A stretch of 49,335 nt of DNA from Clostridia bacterium. GTDB lineage: Bacteria; Bacillota; Clostridia; Oscillospirales; CAG-272. The DNA lies in NCBI GenBank assembly GCA_017505745.1, contig JAFVOP010000073.1, positions 1 to 49,335 of the forward strand, written 5' to 3'. A program made the translations under genes and the position numbers. Positions 9,317 to 17,262 of the stretch are shown one piece after another. A model generated the notes under the pieces. It worked only from the letters and a program-made list of their open reading frames with translations, did no database searches and was not told the origin of the DNA. Position 1 is the stretch's first letter. Each line of letters opens with the position of its first letter.

Positions 9317-9403
9317 CGCTTCCCAACACAGGAAGCAGGTATATTCCGTCATTCCGCAACGGAACTTGTTCGCGGAGCTATTTCAGAAAGGATTTATGAT
9401 GAG

Positions 9404-10429
9404 ATGAACACAGAGTTTTTTAACGCGTTGGATCTTTTGGAAAAGGAAAAAGGCATTCCAAAGGAATACATGATCGAAAAAATTGAGGCGGCCCTGATCT
9501 CCGCCTATAAAAAGGAATACGGAAACAACACCAACGTCCGCATCCTGATCGATCCCAACAAGAAGGACGTGCGCGTATACCAGCAGAAGGACGTGGTGGA
9601 GGTGGTGGAAAACCCCGAGACCCAGATCTCCCTGGAGGACGCAAAGGCTGTTGCAAAGAAATATAAGATCGGTATGGTGATGGAGACCGAGGTAAAAACC
9701 AAAAACTTCCGCCGTCTCAGCGCCGCCGCCGCAAAATCTGTGATCATTCAGGGCATCCGCGAGGGCGAACGCCGCGTGATGCAGGAAGCATACGAAACCA
9801 AGCACGAGGAGATCATCACGGCCACCGTATCCAAGATCGATCCCGAAAACGGAAACGTGATTCTGGAAACCGATACCAGCCGCGCCGTTCTGCTCCGCTC
9901 CGAGCAGATCCCCGGCGAAAGCTTCTACGTGGGCGACAAGATCAAGGTCTTCGTGATGGAGGTCAACAAGGAATCCCGCGGACCCGTGGTCACGCTTTCC
10001 CGCGCGCATGCAGGACTCGTGCGTCGGATGTTTGAATTGGAGATCCCCGAGATCGCCGACGGCATCGTGATGGTCAAGGGAGTGTCCCGCGAGGCCGGCT
10101 CGCGCACCAAGATCTCGGTGTGGTCGCGTGATCCCGACGTCGATCCCGTAGGCGCTTGCATCGGCAGCCACGGCGCGCGTATCGCCGCGATCGTGGACGA
10201 ATTGCGCGGAGAAAAGGTTGACATCGTGAAATACAGCGAAAAGCCCGAGGAATACATTGCCGCCGCGCTGGCTCCCGCAGAGGTGATTGCGGTAACCATG
10301 ACCGGTGAACGCGCTTGCCGCGTACAGGTGGCTCCCGATCAGCTCTCGCTTGCCATCGGTAAGGAGGGGCAGAACGCGCGACTTGCCGCTCGCCTCACCG
10401 GATACAAGGTAGATATCAAGGCCGATTGA
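9404..10429 (+). CDS. nusA: Transcription elongation/termination factor NusA
   Basis: 341 residues. The N-terminal RNA-polymerase-binding domain (about 1-125), an S1 domain (about 130-200, EEIITATVSKIDPENGNVILE) and two KH domains (VGACIGSHGARIAAIVDELRGEKVDIV and QLSLAIGKEGQNARLAARLTGYKVDI) are in the usual order. There is no C-terminal acidic repeat, as expected for Bacillota. NusA modulates pausing, intrinsic termination and antitermination. The gap after rimP (9317-9403) has two small hairpins (GCTTCC/GGAAGC and TTCCG/CGGAA). The likely ribosome site (GAAAGG) is unusually far from ATG 9404, but the only nearer alternative frame stops at once. Confidence 0.97.
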   Translation: MNTEFFNALDLLEKEKGIPKEYMIEKIEAALISAYKKEYGNNTNVRILIDPNKKDVRVYQQKDVVEVVENPETQISLEDAKAVAKKYKIGMVMETEVKTKNFRRLSAAAAKSVIIQGIREGERRVMQEAYETKHEEIITATVSKIDPENGNVILETDTSRAVLLRSEQIPGESFYVGDKIKVFVMEVNKESRGPVVTLSRAHAGLVRRMFELEIPEIADGIVMVKGVSREAGSRTKISVWSRDPDVDPVGACIGSHGARIAAIVDELRGEKVDIVKYSEKPEEYIAAALAPAEVIAVTMTGERACRVQVAPDQLSLAIGKEGQNARLAARLTGYKVDIKAD

Positions 10430-10448
10430 TCGGTCCTTTGAATGAAAT

Positions 10449-10727
10449 ATGGAAAAAAAGATCAAAAAGATCCCCATGCGCCAATGCCTGGGGTGTAACG
10501 AACACAAGCCCAAAATTGAGCTTTTGCGCGTGGTAAGAAGCCCCGAGGGGGAGATCTCCCTCGATTTCAAGGGCAAGAAATCGGGGCGCGGTGCCTATCT
10601 TTGCCGCGATCTCAAATGTCTGCGCCGCGCACGGAAGAGCCACCGCATCGACCGCAATCTGGAATGTGAGATCCCGGAGGCCGTGTATGACGCGATGGAA
10701 GCCGAAATGGAAGCGATGGACCAATGA
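10449..10727 (+). CDS. rnpM: RNase P modulator RnpM (YlxR)
   Basis: 92 residues with the YlxR signature: MRQCLGCNEHKPK near the N-terminus, then VVRSPEG and GKKSGRGAYLCRDLKCL. YlxR/RnpM binds the RNase P RNA in Bacillota and modulates its activity; earlier literature described it only as a nusA-infB operon RNA-binding protein. The stop overlaps the ylxQ start by four bases (ATGA), implying translational coupling. The Met/Glu-rich C-terminal helix is typical. Confidence 0.93.
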   Translation: MEKKIKKIPMRQCLGCNEHKPKIELLRVVRSPEGEISLDFKGKKSGRGAYLCRDLKCLRRARKSHRIDRNLECEIPEAVYDAMEAEMEAMDQ

Positions 10728-11053
10728 GCGCAACCGAAATGCAAAAAACGCTAAACGCGCTGGGTCTTTGCGCACGGGCGAGAAAGCTGATCACGGGGAC
10801 CCCGATGGTCTGCGATGCCCTGAAACACCGAAAACCGCCCGTGTTTTTGGTGCTTTCGGCAAAAGACAATGCGGAAAACACCGCAAAACGTCTCTCCGAC
10901 CGCTGTCGGTTCTATGAGGTGCCGCTCGTCACCCCGGAGATCGACGGTGCCACACTGGCGCGAGCGATCGGAAAAAGCGGACACGTGGCCGCCGTGGCAA
11001 TTACGGATGAGCACCTGTGCCGCTTGGTAGAAACCACTTTGAAAACGATTTGA
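10724..11053 (+). CDS. ylxQ: L7Ae-family RNA-binding protein YlxQ
   Basis: 109 residues with the L7Ae/L30e fold pattern: [20 protein letters not shown] at the N-terminus, [29 protein letters not shown], then [21 protein letters not shown]. Such proteins bind kink-turn RNA. Its place between rnpM and infB, with a four-base start/stop overlap with rnpM, is standard for Bacillota. The specific RNA target is not visible from sequence. Confidence 0.9.
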   Translation: MSATEMQKTLNALGLCARARKLITGTPMVCDALKHRKPPVFLVLSAKDNAENTAKRLSDRCRFYEVPLVTPEIDGATLARAIGKSGHVAAVAITDEHLCRLVETTLKTI

Positions 11054-11136
11054 TCCGCCCCATCTGCGGTTGGGCGCGATCGGAACTATTTTATGATTCC
11101 CGCGGGATCTGCGGTCCCGGGGGGAACGGAGGAACT

Positions 11137-14061
11137 ATGGCTGCAATCAATCAACAATTCAATCTCAACAAACTCGCAAAGGACCTCGGTCTGAAGAGCA
11201 AGGAGCTGGTAGACATCCTTGCGCAAAACGGCATCGAGGCCAAAACCACCCAAAAAGCGCTCGAGCCGGCAGAATTTGATATTCTGTTCGAATCGCTGAC
11301 GAGGGCAAATCAGATCGCCAACATCGGCGACTATCTGGATGGGGTGACCCATATTCCCTCCAAGGTCAAAAAGGCCCCCGCAAAGAAGGCGGAGGTCAAG
11401 GAAGAAGCAAAGGAGGAACCGGCCGCAAAGGCTCCGGTGGCAGAGACACCCGTGCAGAAGGCGCCCGAAAAAGCGCCTGAAAAAGCACCCGCTGCCGCAG
11501 CACCGGCTCCCAAGACAGAGCCCGCGGCGCCTGTAAAGAAGGCGGAGCCCGCGGCAAAGAAGCCCGAGGAGGCTCCCAAAAAAACCGAGGCACCGGTGGC
11601 AAAGGACCGTCCGCAGAACGAGCCCGCGCAAAAGCCGACTCCCGAGCCCGAAAGAAACAACGCTCCGGCGGTGAAAAAGCAACCCACCGCACGTCAGCCT
11701 TATACGGGAAATCCCTACCATCCGCAGCAGGGTGGGGCCAATCCCTTTGCCGCTCCCGGCATGGCACGCCGTCCCGAAGGCGGCGCAAGACCGACCAACG
11801 GCACCTCTCCCGCGCGCCCCGGCAATAGCTTTGGCGCTGAGAACCGCCCGGCACGTCCCAACGGATTTTCCGCAGACGCCCGTCCGGCACGTCCTGCAGG
11901 ATTCGGCTCCGACCGTCCCGCAGGCTTTGGCGCAAACCGTCCGCAGAACGGCCCCGCGCGCAACGACAAGAGCAAGGGCAACAACCGCTTTGACAGAGAC
12001 AAGGGCGATTTCTCGCAGAACGCCCCCAGAGAAACCTTCAAGGCACAGCCGATCGTACGCGGCGCGTCGACCAACCTCAATCCCGACGGCACCCGCAAGG
12101 GCCCCCGTGTGATCGACACCCGTACCACCACGGTCGACCTCTCCAAATACGATGAAAAGCTCGACACCTTTGTTTCCGACAAGGACAGCAACCTCCGCGG
12201 CGGAAACCAGAAGCTGAAGAAGGGTGGCGCACAGTCGCAAAATTCCTTCCGCCAGAACAAAAAGGGCAAGAACAACCGCCAGGGCGCGATTTCTCAGCCT
12301 GTCAACTACAAGCCCACGTCGGTGGAGCTGCCCGAGGAGATCGTGGTAGGTCAGCTGGCCTCCAAGCTCCACGTCACCGCCGGTGAGGTGGTGAAAAAGC
12401 TGATGCTCATGGGCATGATGGCCACCATCAACCAGTCGATCGACTATGATACCGCGGCACTCGTGGCCGACGAGTTCGGCATTGCCGCCACTCCCGAGGT
12501 GGTGGTGAGCATCGAAGAAAAGCTCTTTGACGAGACGGAAGACTCGGAAGAGCAGCTCCGCGACCGCGCTCCCGTCGTCTGCGTCATGGGTCACGTTGAC
12601 CACGGTAAGACCTCGATCCTCGACGCCATCCGTCACACCAACGTTACCGCAGGCGAGGCAGGCGGCATTACCCAGCACATCGGTGCTTACCGCGTTAAGG
12701 CCGCCGGCCGCGACCTGACCTTCCTGGACACCCCCGGACACGCGGCGTTTACCGCGATGCGTGCGCGCGGCGCGATGGCAACCGATATTGCCATTCTGGT
12801 GGTTGCCGCCGACGACGGCGTAATGCCCCAAACGGTAGAGGCGATCAACCACGCCAAGGCCGCCGGCATTGACATTGTGGTCGCCATTAACAAAATGGAT
12901 AAACCCACCGCCAACCCCGATAACATCAAGACCGAGCTGACGAAATACGGCCTGGTTCCCGAGGAATGGGGCGGCGACGTGATCTGCGTTCCCGTATCGG
13001 CGCTGACCGGCATGGGCATCCCGGATCTTTTGGAAAGCGTTTTGCTCGTGGCAGACGTAAAGGAACTGAAGGCCAACCCCAACCGCCGCGCCAAGGGTAT
13101 CGTTATCGAGGCAAAGCTGGATAAGGGTAAGGGCTCGGTTGCAACCGTACTGGTGCAAAACGGTACGCTCCGCAACGGAGATATCATCATCGCGGGTACG
13201 GCGGTTGGACGCGTGCGTTCGATGACCGACCACAACGGCAAGATCGTGAAGGAAGCCGGCCCCTCGGTTCCCGTAGAGATCACCGGACTTTCCGAGGTTC
13301 CCTCGGCAGGTGACGAGATCCAGGCGGTAGAGGACGAGAGAATGGCAAGAGCCCTGGCCGATCAGCGCCGCGACAAGGCCAAGGAGGACGTGTTCAAGGC
13401 CAACGCCAGAGCCAACCTCAACGATCTGTTCGCGCAGATCTCCGACGGCGTCAAGGACCTCAACATCATCGTCAAGGCCGACGTGGACGGCTCGGTGGAG
13501 GCGGTCAAGGCATCGCTGCTCAAGCTCTCCAACGACGAGGTCAAGGTGCGCGTGATCCACGCGGCCGCCGGCGGTATCACCGAAGGCGACGTCACCTTTG
13601 CGGCAGCATCCAACGCCATTATCGTGGGCTTTAACGTCCGTCCCGACAAGAGCGCGCTCGACTCTGCCGAGCGTCAGAACGTGGACGTGCGCACCTACCG
13701 CGTCATCTACGAGTGCATCGAAGAGATCGAAGCGGCCATGAAGGGCATGCTGGCGCCCAAGTTCCGCGAAAACCTGCTCGGTCACGCCGAGGTCCGCCAG
13801 ACCATCCACGTTCCCAACGTGGGTACCATTGCGGGCTCCTATATTCAGGACGGTAAGATCACCCGTCAGTCGCAGATTCGCGTGGTTCGCGACGGCATCG
13901 TGATCTTCGAAGACAAGATCTCCTCGCTCAAGCGCTTTAAGGACGACGTACGCGAGGTGGCAAGCGGCTACGAATGCGGCGTGGGTCTGGAAAAGTTCAA
14001 CGATATTAAGGTTGGCGACGTGCTCGAGGCCTTTGTGATGGAGCAGATCCAGCCCGAATAA
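11137..14061 (+). CDS. infB: Translation initiation factor IF-2
   Basis: 974 residues starting at ATG 11137 behind GGAGG (11128-11132); an in-frame upstream extension has no ribosome site and is rejected. The N-terminal IF2_N motif ([20 protein letters not shown]) is followed by a long Ala/Pro/Lys-rich and then Arg/Asn/Gly-rich linker (about residues 75-390) and a second IF2_N-like domain. The G domain has GHVDHGKTS (G1), [10 protein letters not shown] (G2), DTPGHAAF (G3) and NKMD (G4), followed by domains II, III and IV. IF-2 delivers initiator fMet-tRNA to the 30S subunit and is a GTPase. The linker is long and low-complexity, as in other high-GC members. Confidence 0.97.
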   Translation: MAAINQQFNLNKLAKDLGLKSKELVDILAQNGIEAKTTQKALEPAEFDILFESLTRANQIANIGDYLDGVTHIPSKVKKAPAKKAEVKEEAKEEPAAKAPVAETPVQKAPEKAPEKAPAAAAPAPKTEPAAPVKKAEPAAKKPEEAPKKTEAPVAKDRPQNEPAQKPTPEPERNNAPAVKKQPTARQPYTGNPYHPQQGGANPFAAPGMARRPEGGARPTNGTSPARPGNSFGAENRPARPNGFSADARPARPAGFGSDRPAGFGANRPQNGPARNDKSKGNNRFDRDKGDFSQNAPRETFKAQPIVRGASTNLNPDGTRKGPRVIDTRTTTVDLSKYDEKLDTFVSDKDSNLRGGNQKLKKGGAQSQNSFRQNKKGKNNRQGAISQPVNYKPTSVELPEEIVVGQLASKLHVTAGEVVKKLMLMGMMATINQSIDYDTAALVADEFGIAATPEVVVSIEEKLFDETEDSEEQLRDRAPVVCVMGHVDHGKTSILDAIRHTNVTAGEAGGITQHIGAYRVKAAGRDLTFLDTPGHAAFTAMRARGAMATDIAILVVAADDGVMPQTVEAINHAKAAGIDIVVAINKMDKPTANPDNIKTELTKYGLVPEEWGGDVICVPVSALTGMGIPDLLESVLLVADVKELKANPNRRAKGIVIEAKLDKGKGSVATVLVQNGTLRNGDIIIAGTAVGRVRSMTDHNGKIVKEAGPSVPVEITGLSEVPSAGDEIQAVEDERMARALADQRRDKAKEDVFKANARANLNDLFAQISDGVKDLNIIVKADVDGSVEAVKASLLKLSNDEVKVRVIHAAAGGITEGDVTFAAASNAIIVGFNVRPDKSALDSAERQNVDVRTYRVIYECIEEIEAAMKGMLAPKFRENLLGHAEVRQTIHVPNVGTIAGSYIQDGKITRQSQIRVVRDGIVIFEDKISSLKRFKDDVREVASGYECGVGLEKFNDIKVGDVLEAFVMEQIQPE

Positions 14062-14097
14062 CCCCATGCAAAGCAACAGGAAAGGAAGGTGATACCG

Positions 14098-14529
14098 ATG
14101 CAACGGGAAAAATCCTGCGGCGCGCTGGTTTGGCGCCGCGGCGACGACGGAAAGCGCTATATTCTCATGATCCGACATAAAGCAGGCGGTCACCGCTCCT
14201 TTCCGAAAGGACATATGGAGCGGGGCGAGACCGAGTACATGACCGCGATCCGCGAGGTATTTGAAGAAACCGCCGTGCAGATCCGTATCACCTCGGATTT
14301 TCGCGAGACCGTTCATTATCATCCCCTCCCCGGAGTCTATAAAGAAGTGGTCTACTTTCTCACCGAGACCACACAGACCGAGATCCGCCCCCGCGAGGGC
14401 GAGATCGCGCAGGTGGAATGGGTGGACGTGAACGAAGCCGAGCGCTCCCTCACCCACGAAAACGACAAAGCCGTTTTCCGCGCAGCGATGAAAAAGCTGC
14501 AAGAATCCGAAGTACCCTGCAAAAAGTGA
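14098..14529 (+). CDS. Nudix hydrolase
   Basis: 143 residues. The Nudix box GHMERGETEYMTAIREVFEE is present with the catalytic REVFEE core, although the following Gly is replaced (ETAV instead of the usual xGU). KSCGALVWRR at the N-terminus and VVYFLTE, EIAQVEWVDVNEA later fit the MutT/diadenosine-polyphosphatase type. It starts at ATG 14098 with AGGAAGG 8 bases upstream; a GTG at 14089 is less likely. It follows infB by 36 bases and may be cotranscribed. The substrate cannot be predicted. Confidence 0.88.
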   Translation: MQREKSCGALVWRRGDDGKRYILMIRHKAGGHRSFPKGHMERGETEYMTAIREVFEETAVQIRITSDFRETVHYHPLPGVYKEVVYFLTETTQTEIRPREGEIAQVEWVDVNEAERSLTHENDKAVFRAAMKKLQESEVPCKK

Positions 14530-14544
14530 CGCGAAGGTGGTTTC

Positions 14545-14690
14545 GTGGGGAACTTTTTGAGCAAATACTTCGTTCGCGTAATATTTTTGTGGGAGAACTT
14601 CTTGAAAGAAGTTCCCCCAACGTGCTTGCACGTTTTGCCCCTTTCAAGAACTTTCAAAACAATTTCTATTGCTAAATTGGTTCGTTTCGT
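14545..14690. repeat. Partial copy of the nested-palindrome element (copy C)
   Basis: This stretch shares, in the same order as the element at 20096, a CTTCGTTcGCGTAAT block, an imperfect GGGAGAACTTCTT/AAGAAGTTCCC hairpin (about 14591-14618) and CCCCTTTCAAGAACTTT. Between the last two sits the palindrome AACGTGCTTGCACGTT (14619-14634), also found in the copy near 44334. It lies between the Nudix gene and spoVM. The remaining sequence to 14842 is AT-rich, with a TCAATTTGAGC/GCTCAAATTG stem near 14709-14734, and is non-coding. Confidence 0.75.
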
Positions 14691-14842
14691 GCGCGTTTCG
14701 CTTCGCTTCTCAATTTGAGCAACGCTCAAATTGCACGTAGCGGCAAATGATGTTCGCTCGAGACGATATAGACGCAACGGAACCCCGTTCTCCTCCTTTG
14801 CATATACTGCAATGAACGGCATACGGAAGGGGGGATGGCGCC

Positions 14843-14935
14843 GTGAAAATGATCATCTGGAAAGCACCTTCGTTTCTTTCCCCGCTGCTTCGGCGATTGT
14901 TTGCGGGGAACGCAAAGAAAAAGAAAAGCGGATGA
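14843..14935 (+). CDS. spoVM: Sporulation peptide SpoVM
   Basis: A 30-codon frame starts at GTG 14843, eight bases after a strong GGAAGGGGGG site (14825-14834), and ends at TGA 14933. The peptide aligns without gaps to B. subtilis SpoVM over its first 20 residues and shares K2, K7, P9, F11, L12 and R17. P9 is the residue important for membrane-curvature recognition. A basic tail (KKKK) follows. SpoVM is the amphipathic helix that binds the convex forespore membrane and anchors the SpoIVA coat platform. The HPr-like gene starts 54 bases downstream. Some gap-filling residues differ from B. subtilis (W6, P14), so the call rests on pattern and length rather than high identity. Confidence 0.8.
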   Translation: MKMIIWKAPSFLSPLLRRLFAGNAKKKKSG

Positions 14936-14989
14936 AGAATCCTCTTCCCCGCTTCCAATAAAAAACAAAAAAGAAAGGATACCAAAACA

Positions 14990-15229
14990 ATGAGATACAA
15001 AATCAGACTCGACACCATGGCAGACGTTAACCGTTTCGTAGGCATCGCAACCAAGTACCCCGGCAAGCTTGCCCTGACCGACGGCGACAACTTTACCGTA
15101 AACGGAAAATCGCTCCTCGGCGCGATGTACACCTTTGAGTGGGACCAGATCTTCTGCGAATCCGAAACCGAGATCTACCACCTGATCAAGGACTTCATCG
15201 TGGGCGACTCGCTCCCCGTGGAAGACTGA
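14990..15229 (+). CDS. HPr-like protein lacking the active-site histidine
   Basis: 79 residues. The second half matches HPr: NFTVNGKSLLGAM corresponds to the regulatory Ser46 region (KSIMGVM), with Ser at position 41. The loop that should carry GIHARP is missing and replaced by TMADVNRFVGIATKY, so the PEP-dependent phosphorylation site is absent. It therefore cannot act as an ordinary PTS carrier. By analogy with Crh of Bacillus, which also lost the histidine and keeps the serine, a regulatory role is possible but unproven. GAAAGGA precedes ATG 14990. It is followed by a terminator at 15247. Confidence 0.8.
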   Translation: MRYKIRLDTMADVNRFVGIATKYPGKLALTDGDNFTVNGKSLLGAMYTFEWDQIFCESETEIYHLIKDFIVGDSLPVED

Positions 15230-15246
15230 TCGAGCAAACATAAAAC

Positions 15247-15270
15247 AAGCCCCGGGCTTTTGCTATTGTT
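15247..15270 (+). terminator. Terminator after the HPr-like gene
   Basis: AAGCCC (15247-15252) and GGGCTT (15254-15259) form a compact stem followed by a T-rich tail reaching about 15273. Confidence 0.65.
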
Positions 15271-15300
15271 TTTAACCGAGAAATTATAGCACAAAAACGT

Positions 15301-15338
15301 CGGCAGAGATTGTTTTCTCTGCCGATTTGTGTTATAAT
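15301..15338 (+). promoter_or_regulatory. RAYT promoter overlapped by a hairpin
   Basis: TTGTTT (15310-15315), 17-base spacer and TATAAT (15333-15338), with an extended TGT upstream of the -10. A perfect 9-base stem, CGGCAGAGA (15301-15309) with TCTCTGCCG (15316-15324), exactly encloses the -35 hexamer as its loop. The TTTGTGTTATAATGG block also precedes the second RAYT gene (about 48457-48471). Confidence 0.65.
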
Positions 15339-15480
15339 GGAACGGGTGATGAAAATGAATAACGGGCAAGACTTTCCCAAACGAAAAAAGAACCGTTTGG
15401 AAAATTATGATTATAGTTCCTGCGGTGCATATTTTATTACAGTATGTACATTGGAAAGACGAAATTTTTTTTGGAAAAAT

Positions 15481-15505
15481 GTAGGGGCGATCATTGATCG
15501 CCCGC
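15481..15505 (+). repeat. REP palindrome inside RAYT gene 1 (left)
   Basis: GTAG followed by GGGCGATCA-t-TGATCGCCC (15485-15503), a perfect 9-base stem. In the reading frame it encodes VGAIIDRP. Confidence 0.85.
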
Positions 15506-15651
15506 AAAACGTTGAATTATCGCTATACGGCAAAATGGTCGATCATGCAATACAAAATATTCCCTCTACCTATCCCACACTGTCGCTTGAAAGCTATGTG
15601 ATCATGCCGAATCATATTCACCTTCTATTAAGAGTTTGCGCCGATGAATAC

Positions 15652-15674
15652 GGGCGACCACTGGTCGCCCCTAC
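15652..15674 (-). repeat. REP palindrome inside RAYT gene 1 (right, inverted)
   Basis: GGGCGACCA-c-TGGTCGCCC (15652-15670) followed by CTAC, that is the same REP in inverted orientation. It encodes GRPLVAPT. The stem differs from the left copy by one compensated base pair. Confidence 0.85.
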
Positions 15675-15897
15675 AATGTCACGGGTGATAAAACAATTAT
15701 AAGGAATTGTATCCAAGCAAGCAGGAATAAGTATTTGGCAAAAAACGTTTCACGATCACATTATCCGAAATCGTGAAGACTATGAAGAACATTTGCGGTA
15801 TATATATGAAAACCCCCTTCGATGGTACTACGACGAATTATACACAGAAGAATAAGGGGAAGAGCTTTTCCCGAAGCCGGCATTCTTTACAGCACTG

Positions 15898-15952
15898 CAA
15901 TACAAAGGCGAAACCGGCATGGAAAAACAGAATGATAAATCTTAATTTGATA
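15898..15952 (+). repeat. Conserved RAYT downstream motif, copy 1
   Basis: AATACAAAGGCGAAACCGGC, then AAACAGAATG and AATTTGATAA, recur at 49041-49093 after the second RAYT gene. Immediately upstream is a GGGGAAgagcTTTTCCC hairpin (about 15855-15872). This is probably the 3' end of the mobile or cotransferred unit. Confidence 0.7.
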
Positions 15953-15963
15953 AGGTTCGATCC

Positions 15964-16464
15964 ATGTGCAAATATTTGATTAAAAAAATGGAAAGCGAAG
16001 AAGAAATTAACGGCAAAGCGTATGTGCATTATAAATCTTGGCACGACACCTACACGGGGTTAGTTGATACGGCATACATGAGCGGCATCACACTTGAGAA
16101 ATGTATAAATGTAGCGCATAAATGGCGCGAAAATATATTGGTCGCAAAAGACGGAGATAAAATTATAGGATTTGTTGGATATGGTGCATACCGCGATGCG
16201 ACTCTACCCGAACACGGCGAAGTATATGCAATATATGTGCTTCAAGAATATCATGGGTTAAAAGTTGGATATGCTCTTATGAATGCCGCGATAGAGAAAC
16301 TTACCGATTACAAGAAGATTGCTGTTTGGGTATTGAAAGATAACAACAAAGCAATCCGTTTCTATGAACGATACGGCTTTCGATTTGATGGGACTGATAC
16401 AGAAATCATACTTGGAACATCAAATACAGAACGGCGAATGATTTATGAACGGAATGAAAGATAA
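15964..16464 (+). CDS. GNAT-family N-acetyltransferase
   Basis: 166 residues with the GNAT acetyl-CoA fold: an N-terminal substrate part (YVHYKSWHDTYTGLVDTAYM), ILVAKDGDKIIGFVGYGAY, then the motif-A strand VYAIYVLQEYHGLKVGYALM (a variant of the R/QxxGxG/A loop) and the C-terminal NNKAIRFYERYGFRFDG. It resembles cytoplasmic acetyltransferases of small molecules or protein N-termini; the substrate is unknown. ATG 15964 has only a weak AAGG upstream; ATG 15988 is an alternative. The gene is AT-rich like the adjacent RAYT and unlike the flanks. A strong terminator follows at 16491. Confidence 0.88.
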   Translation: MCKYLIKKMESEEEINGKAYVHYKSWHDTYTGLVDTAYMSGITLEKCINVAHKWRENILVAKDGDKIIGFVGYGAYRDATLPEHGEVYAIYVLQEYHGLKVGYALMNAAIEKLTDYKKIAVWVLKDNNKAIRFYERYGFRFDGTDTEIILGTSNTERRMIYERNER

Positions 16465-16490
16465 TCAAATTCTAATTTGTCAAATAGCGA

Positions 16491-16530
16491 CCCCCGACAG
16501 ATTTTAAAATGGTCTGTCGGGGGTTCTATT
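16491..16530 (+). terminator. Rho-independent terminator after the GNAT gene
   Basis: CCCCCGACAGA (16491-16501) pairs perfectly with TCTGTCGGGGG (16513-16523), followed by TTCTATTTGTTT. Confidence 0.9.
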
Positions 16531-16564
16531 TGTTTGCTGCATATCAAATCTTGCTTATCCGCAG

Positions 16565-16608
16565 GAGAGACCTGCGGTCTCTCGCGGGCGAACACTGTTC
16601 GCCCCTAC
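16565..16608 (-). repeat. Intergenic REP doublet
   Basis: Two adjacent stems: GAGAGACC-tgc-GGTCTCTC (16565-16583) and GGGCGAACA-c-TGTTCGCCC (16586-16604), the latter followed by CTAC. The second is the same REP family as those inside the RAYT genes, here free-standing between the GNAT gene and the convergent membrane-protein gene. Confidence 0.85.
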
Positions 16609-16674
16609 CGTGGTGTTAGGTTTTGTGATTTTATTCGATAAGAACATCACGCTTTTCTGCCTGCGGCTTGTTTG

Positions 16675-17235
16675 TTATGCCTGCTTTTCATAGTCAAAAA
16701 GCTTGGTCGGGTAGACGTATCCGAGGTCGGTGTCGCCGAGCAGGCAGACGGTGTAGTATTCGTCCCCCTCCAGCGTGACGTTTTCCAGACCCTGTTGGCT
16801 CATGGCGTAAAGCTTGCTCCAGGCATAGTGGTTGGCCGGGAAGAACACCTGCCATTGTCCGTTGGAAAATTGCCAGAACCGAACGCGATCGTGAAAACAG
16901 AACCGCCCGCGCCCGATGCTCGGACGGAAGAGCCACTCGTCGGCGGTGCCCGAATAGGATCCGGTTCCAACCGTAAACGCTCCCGCGCGAATGCGTTTGC
17001 GCCGAAGATGCCAAACGGTCAGCTCGCGCAACAGCAACCCGACCAAAACCGCAATCATAAGGCCAAACGGCAAAGCGATCCATAGGGTTTGAAAGAGGAC
17101 GCAAAACGGGATCGGGATCAGAGCGAAACCGATCGCACAGTCCACCAGCCATCGGCTGCGGTCCCAAAAGCGGCGCTTTTCATGGAGCAGCAGATCGGAT
17201 TGGATTTGTTCCTTGGTGAGTTTTTCTGTTTTCAT
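16675..17235 (-). CDS. Two-helix membrane protein of unknown function
   Basis: 186 residues, starting at ATG 17235 with AGAGGA about 6 bases upstream. A charged N-terminus (KLTKEQIQSDLLLHEKRRFW) precedes two helices, CAIGFALIPIPFCVLF and ALPFGLMIAVLVGLLL. The rest is a soluble, aromatic-rich domain with RGRFCFHDRVRFWQF and GDTDLGYVYPTKLFDY. I recognise no family. It lies 27 bases downstream of the radical SAM gene on the same strand and is probably its operon partner. The overall plan resembles the unrelated-looking protein at 19438-19989 (two helices followed by a beta-rich domain). Confidence 0.7.
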   Translation of the reverse strand: MKTEKLTKEQIQSDLLLHEKRRFWDRSRWLVDCAIGFALIPIPFCVLFQTLWIALPFGLMIAVLVGLLLRELTVWHLRRKRIRAGAFTVGTGSYSGTADEWLFRPSIGRGRFCFHDRVRFWQFSNGQWQVFFPANHYAWSKLYAMSQQGLENVTLEGDEYYTVCLLGDTDLGYVYPTKLFDYEKQA

Positions 17236-17262
17236 GGGTTCCTCTCTTTTGGGGTTCGGGGT

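Larger units (their letters stand above)
15349..15855 (+). pseudogene. REP-associated tyrosine transposase (RAYT), interrupted by one stop
   Basis: The frame encodes a Y1/HUH transposase of the REP-associated (RAYT, IS200-like) family: YDYSSCGAYFITVCT, then YVIMPNHIHLLL with the HIH metal motif. An in-frame TAA at 15700-15702 interrupts after RVIKQL. Translation resumes in the same frame with GIVSKQAGISIWQKTFHDH and continues through YIYENPLRWYYDELYTEE to TAA 15853. The catalytic-tyrosine C-terminal segment lies beyond the stop, so the product is probably dead unless the stop is read through. One A-to-T change in a Lys codon would explain it. Base composition is much more AT-rich than the flanks, a sign of transfer. 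Two REP palindromes lie inside the frame. Confidence 0.9.

Noticed and set aside
11086-14631. Long minus-strand frame (1181 codons) antisense to infB
   Set aside because: Shadow of the GC-rich infB codon pattern; His/Gly/Leu-rich product with no recognisable motif.
14791-14835. SigmaE-type promoter for spoVM (GCATATA and CATAC)
   Set aside because: The implied transcription start would fall inside or after the ribosome site, so the match is probably accidental.
14731-14961. Alternative plus-strand 76-codon frame overlapping spoVM
   Set aside because: No ribosome site, atypical composition, and it covers the SpoVM frame, which has a strong ribosome site and family residues.
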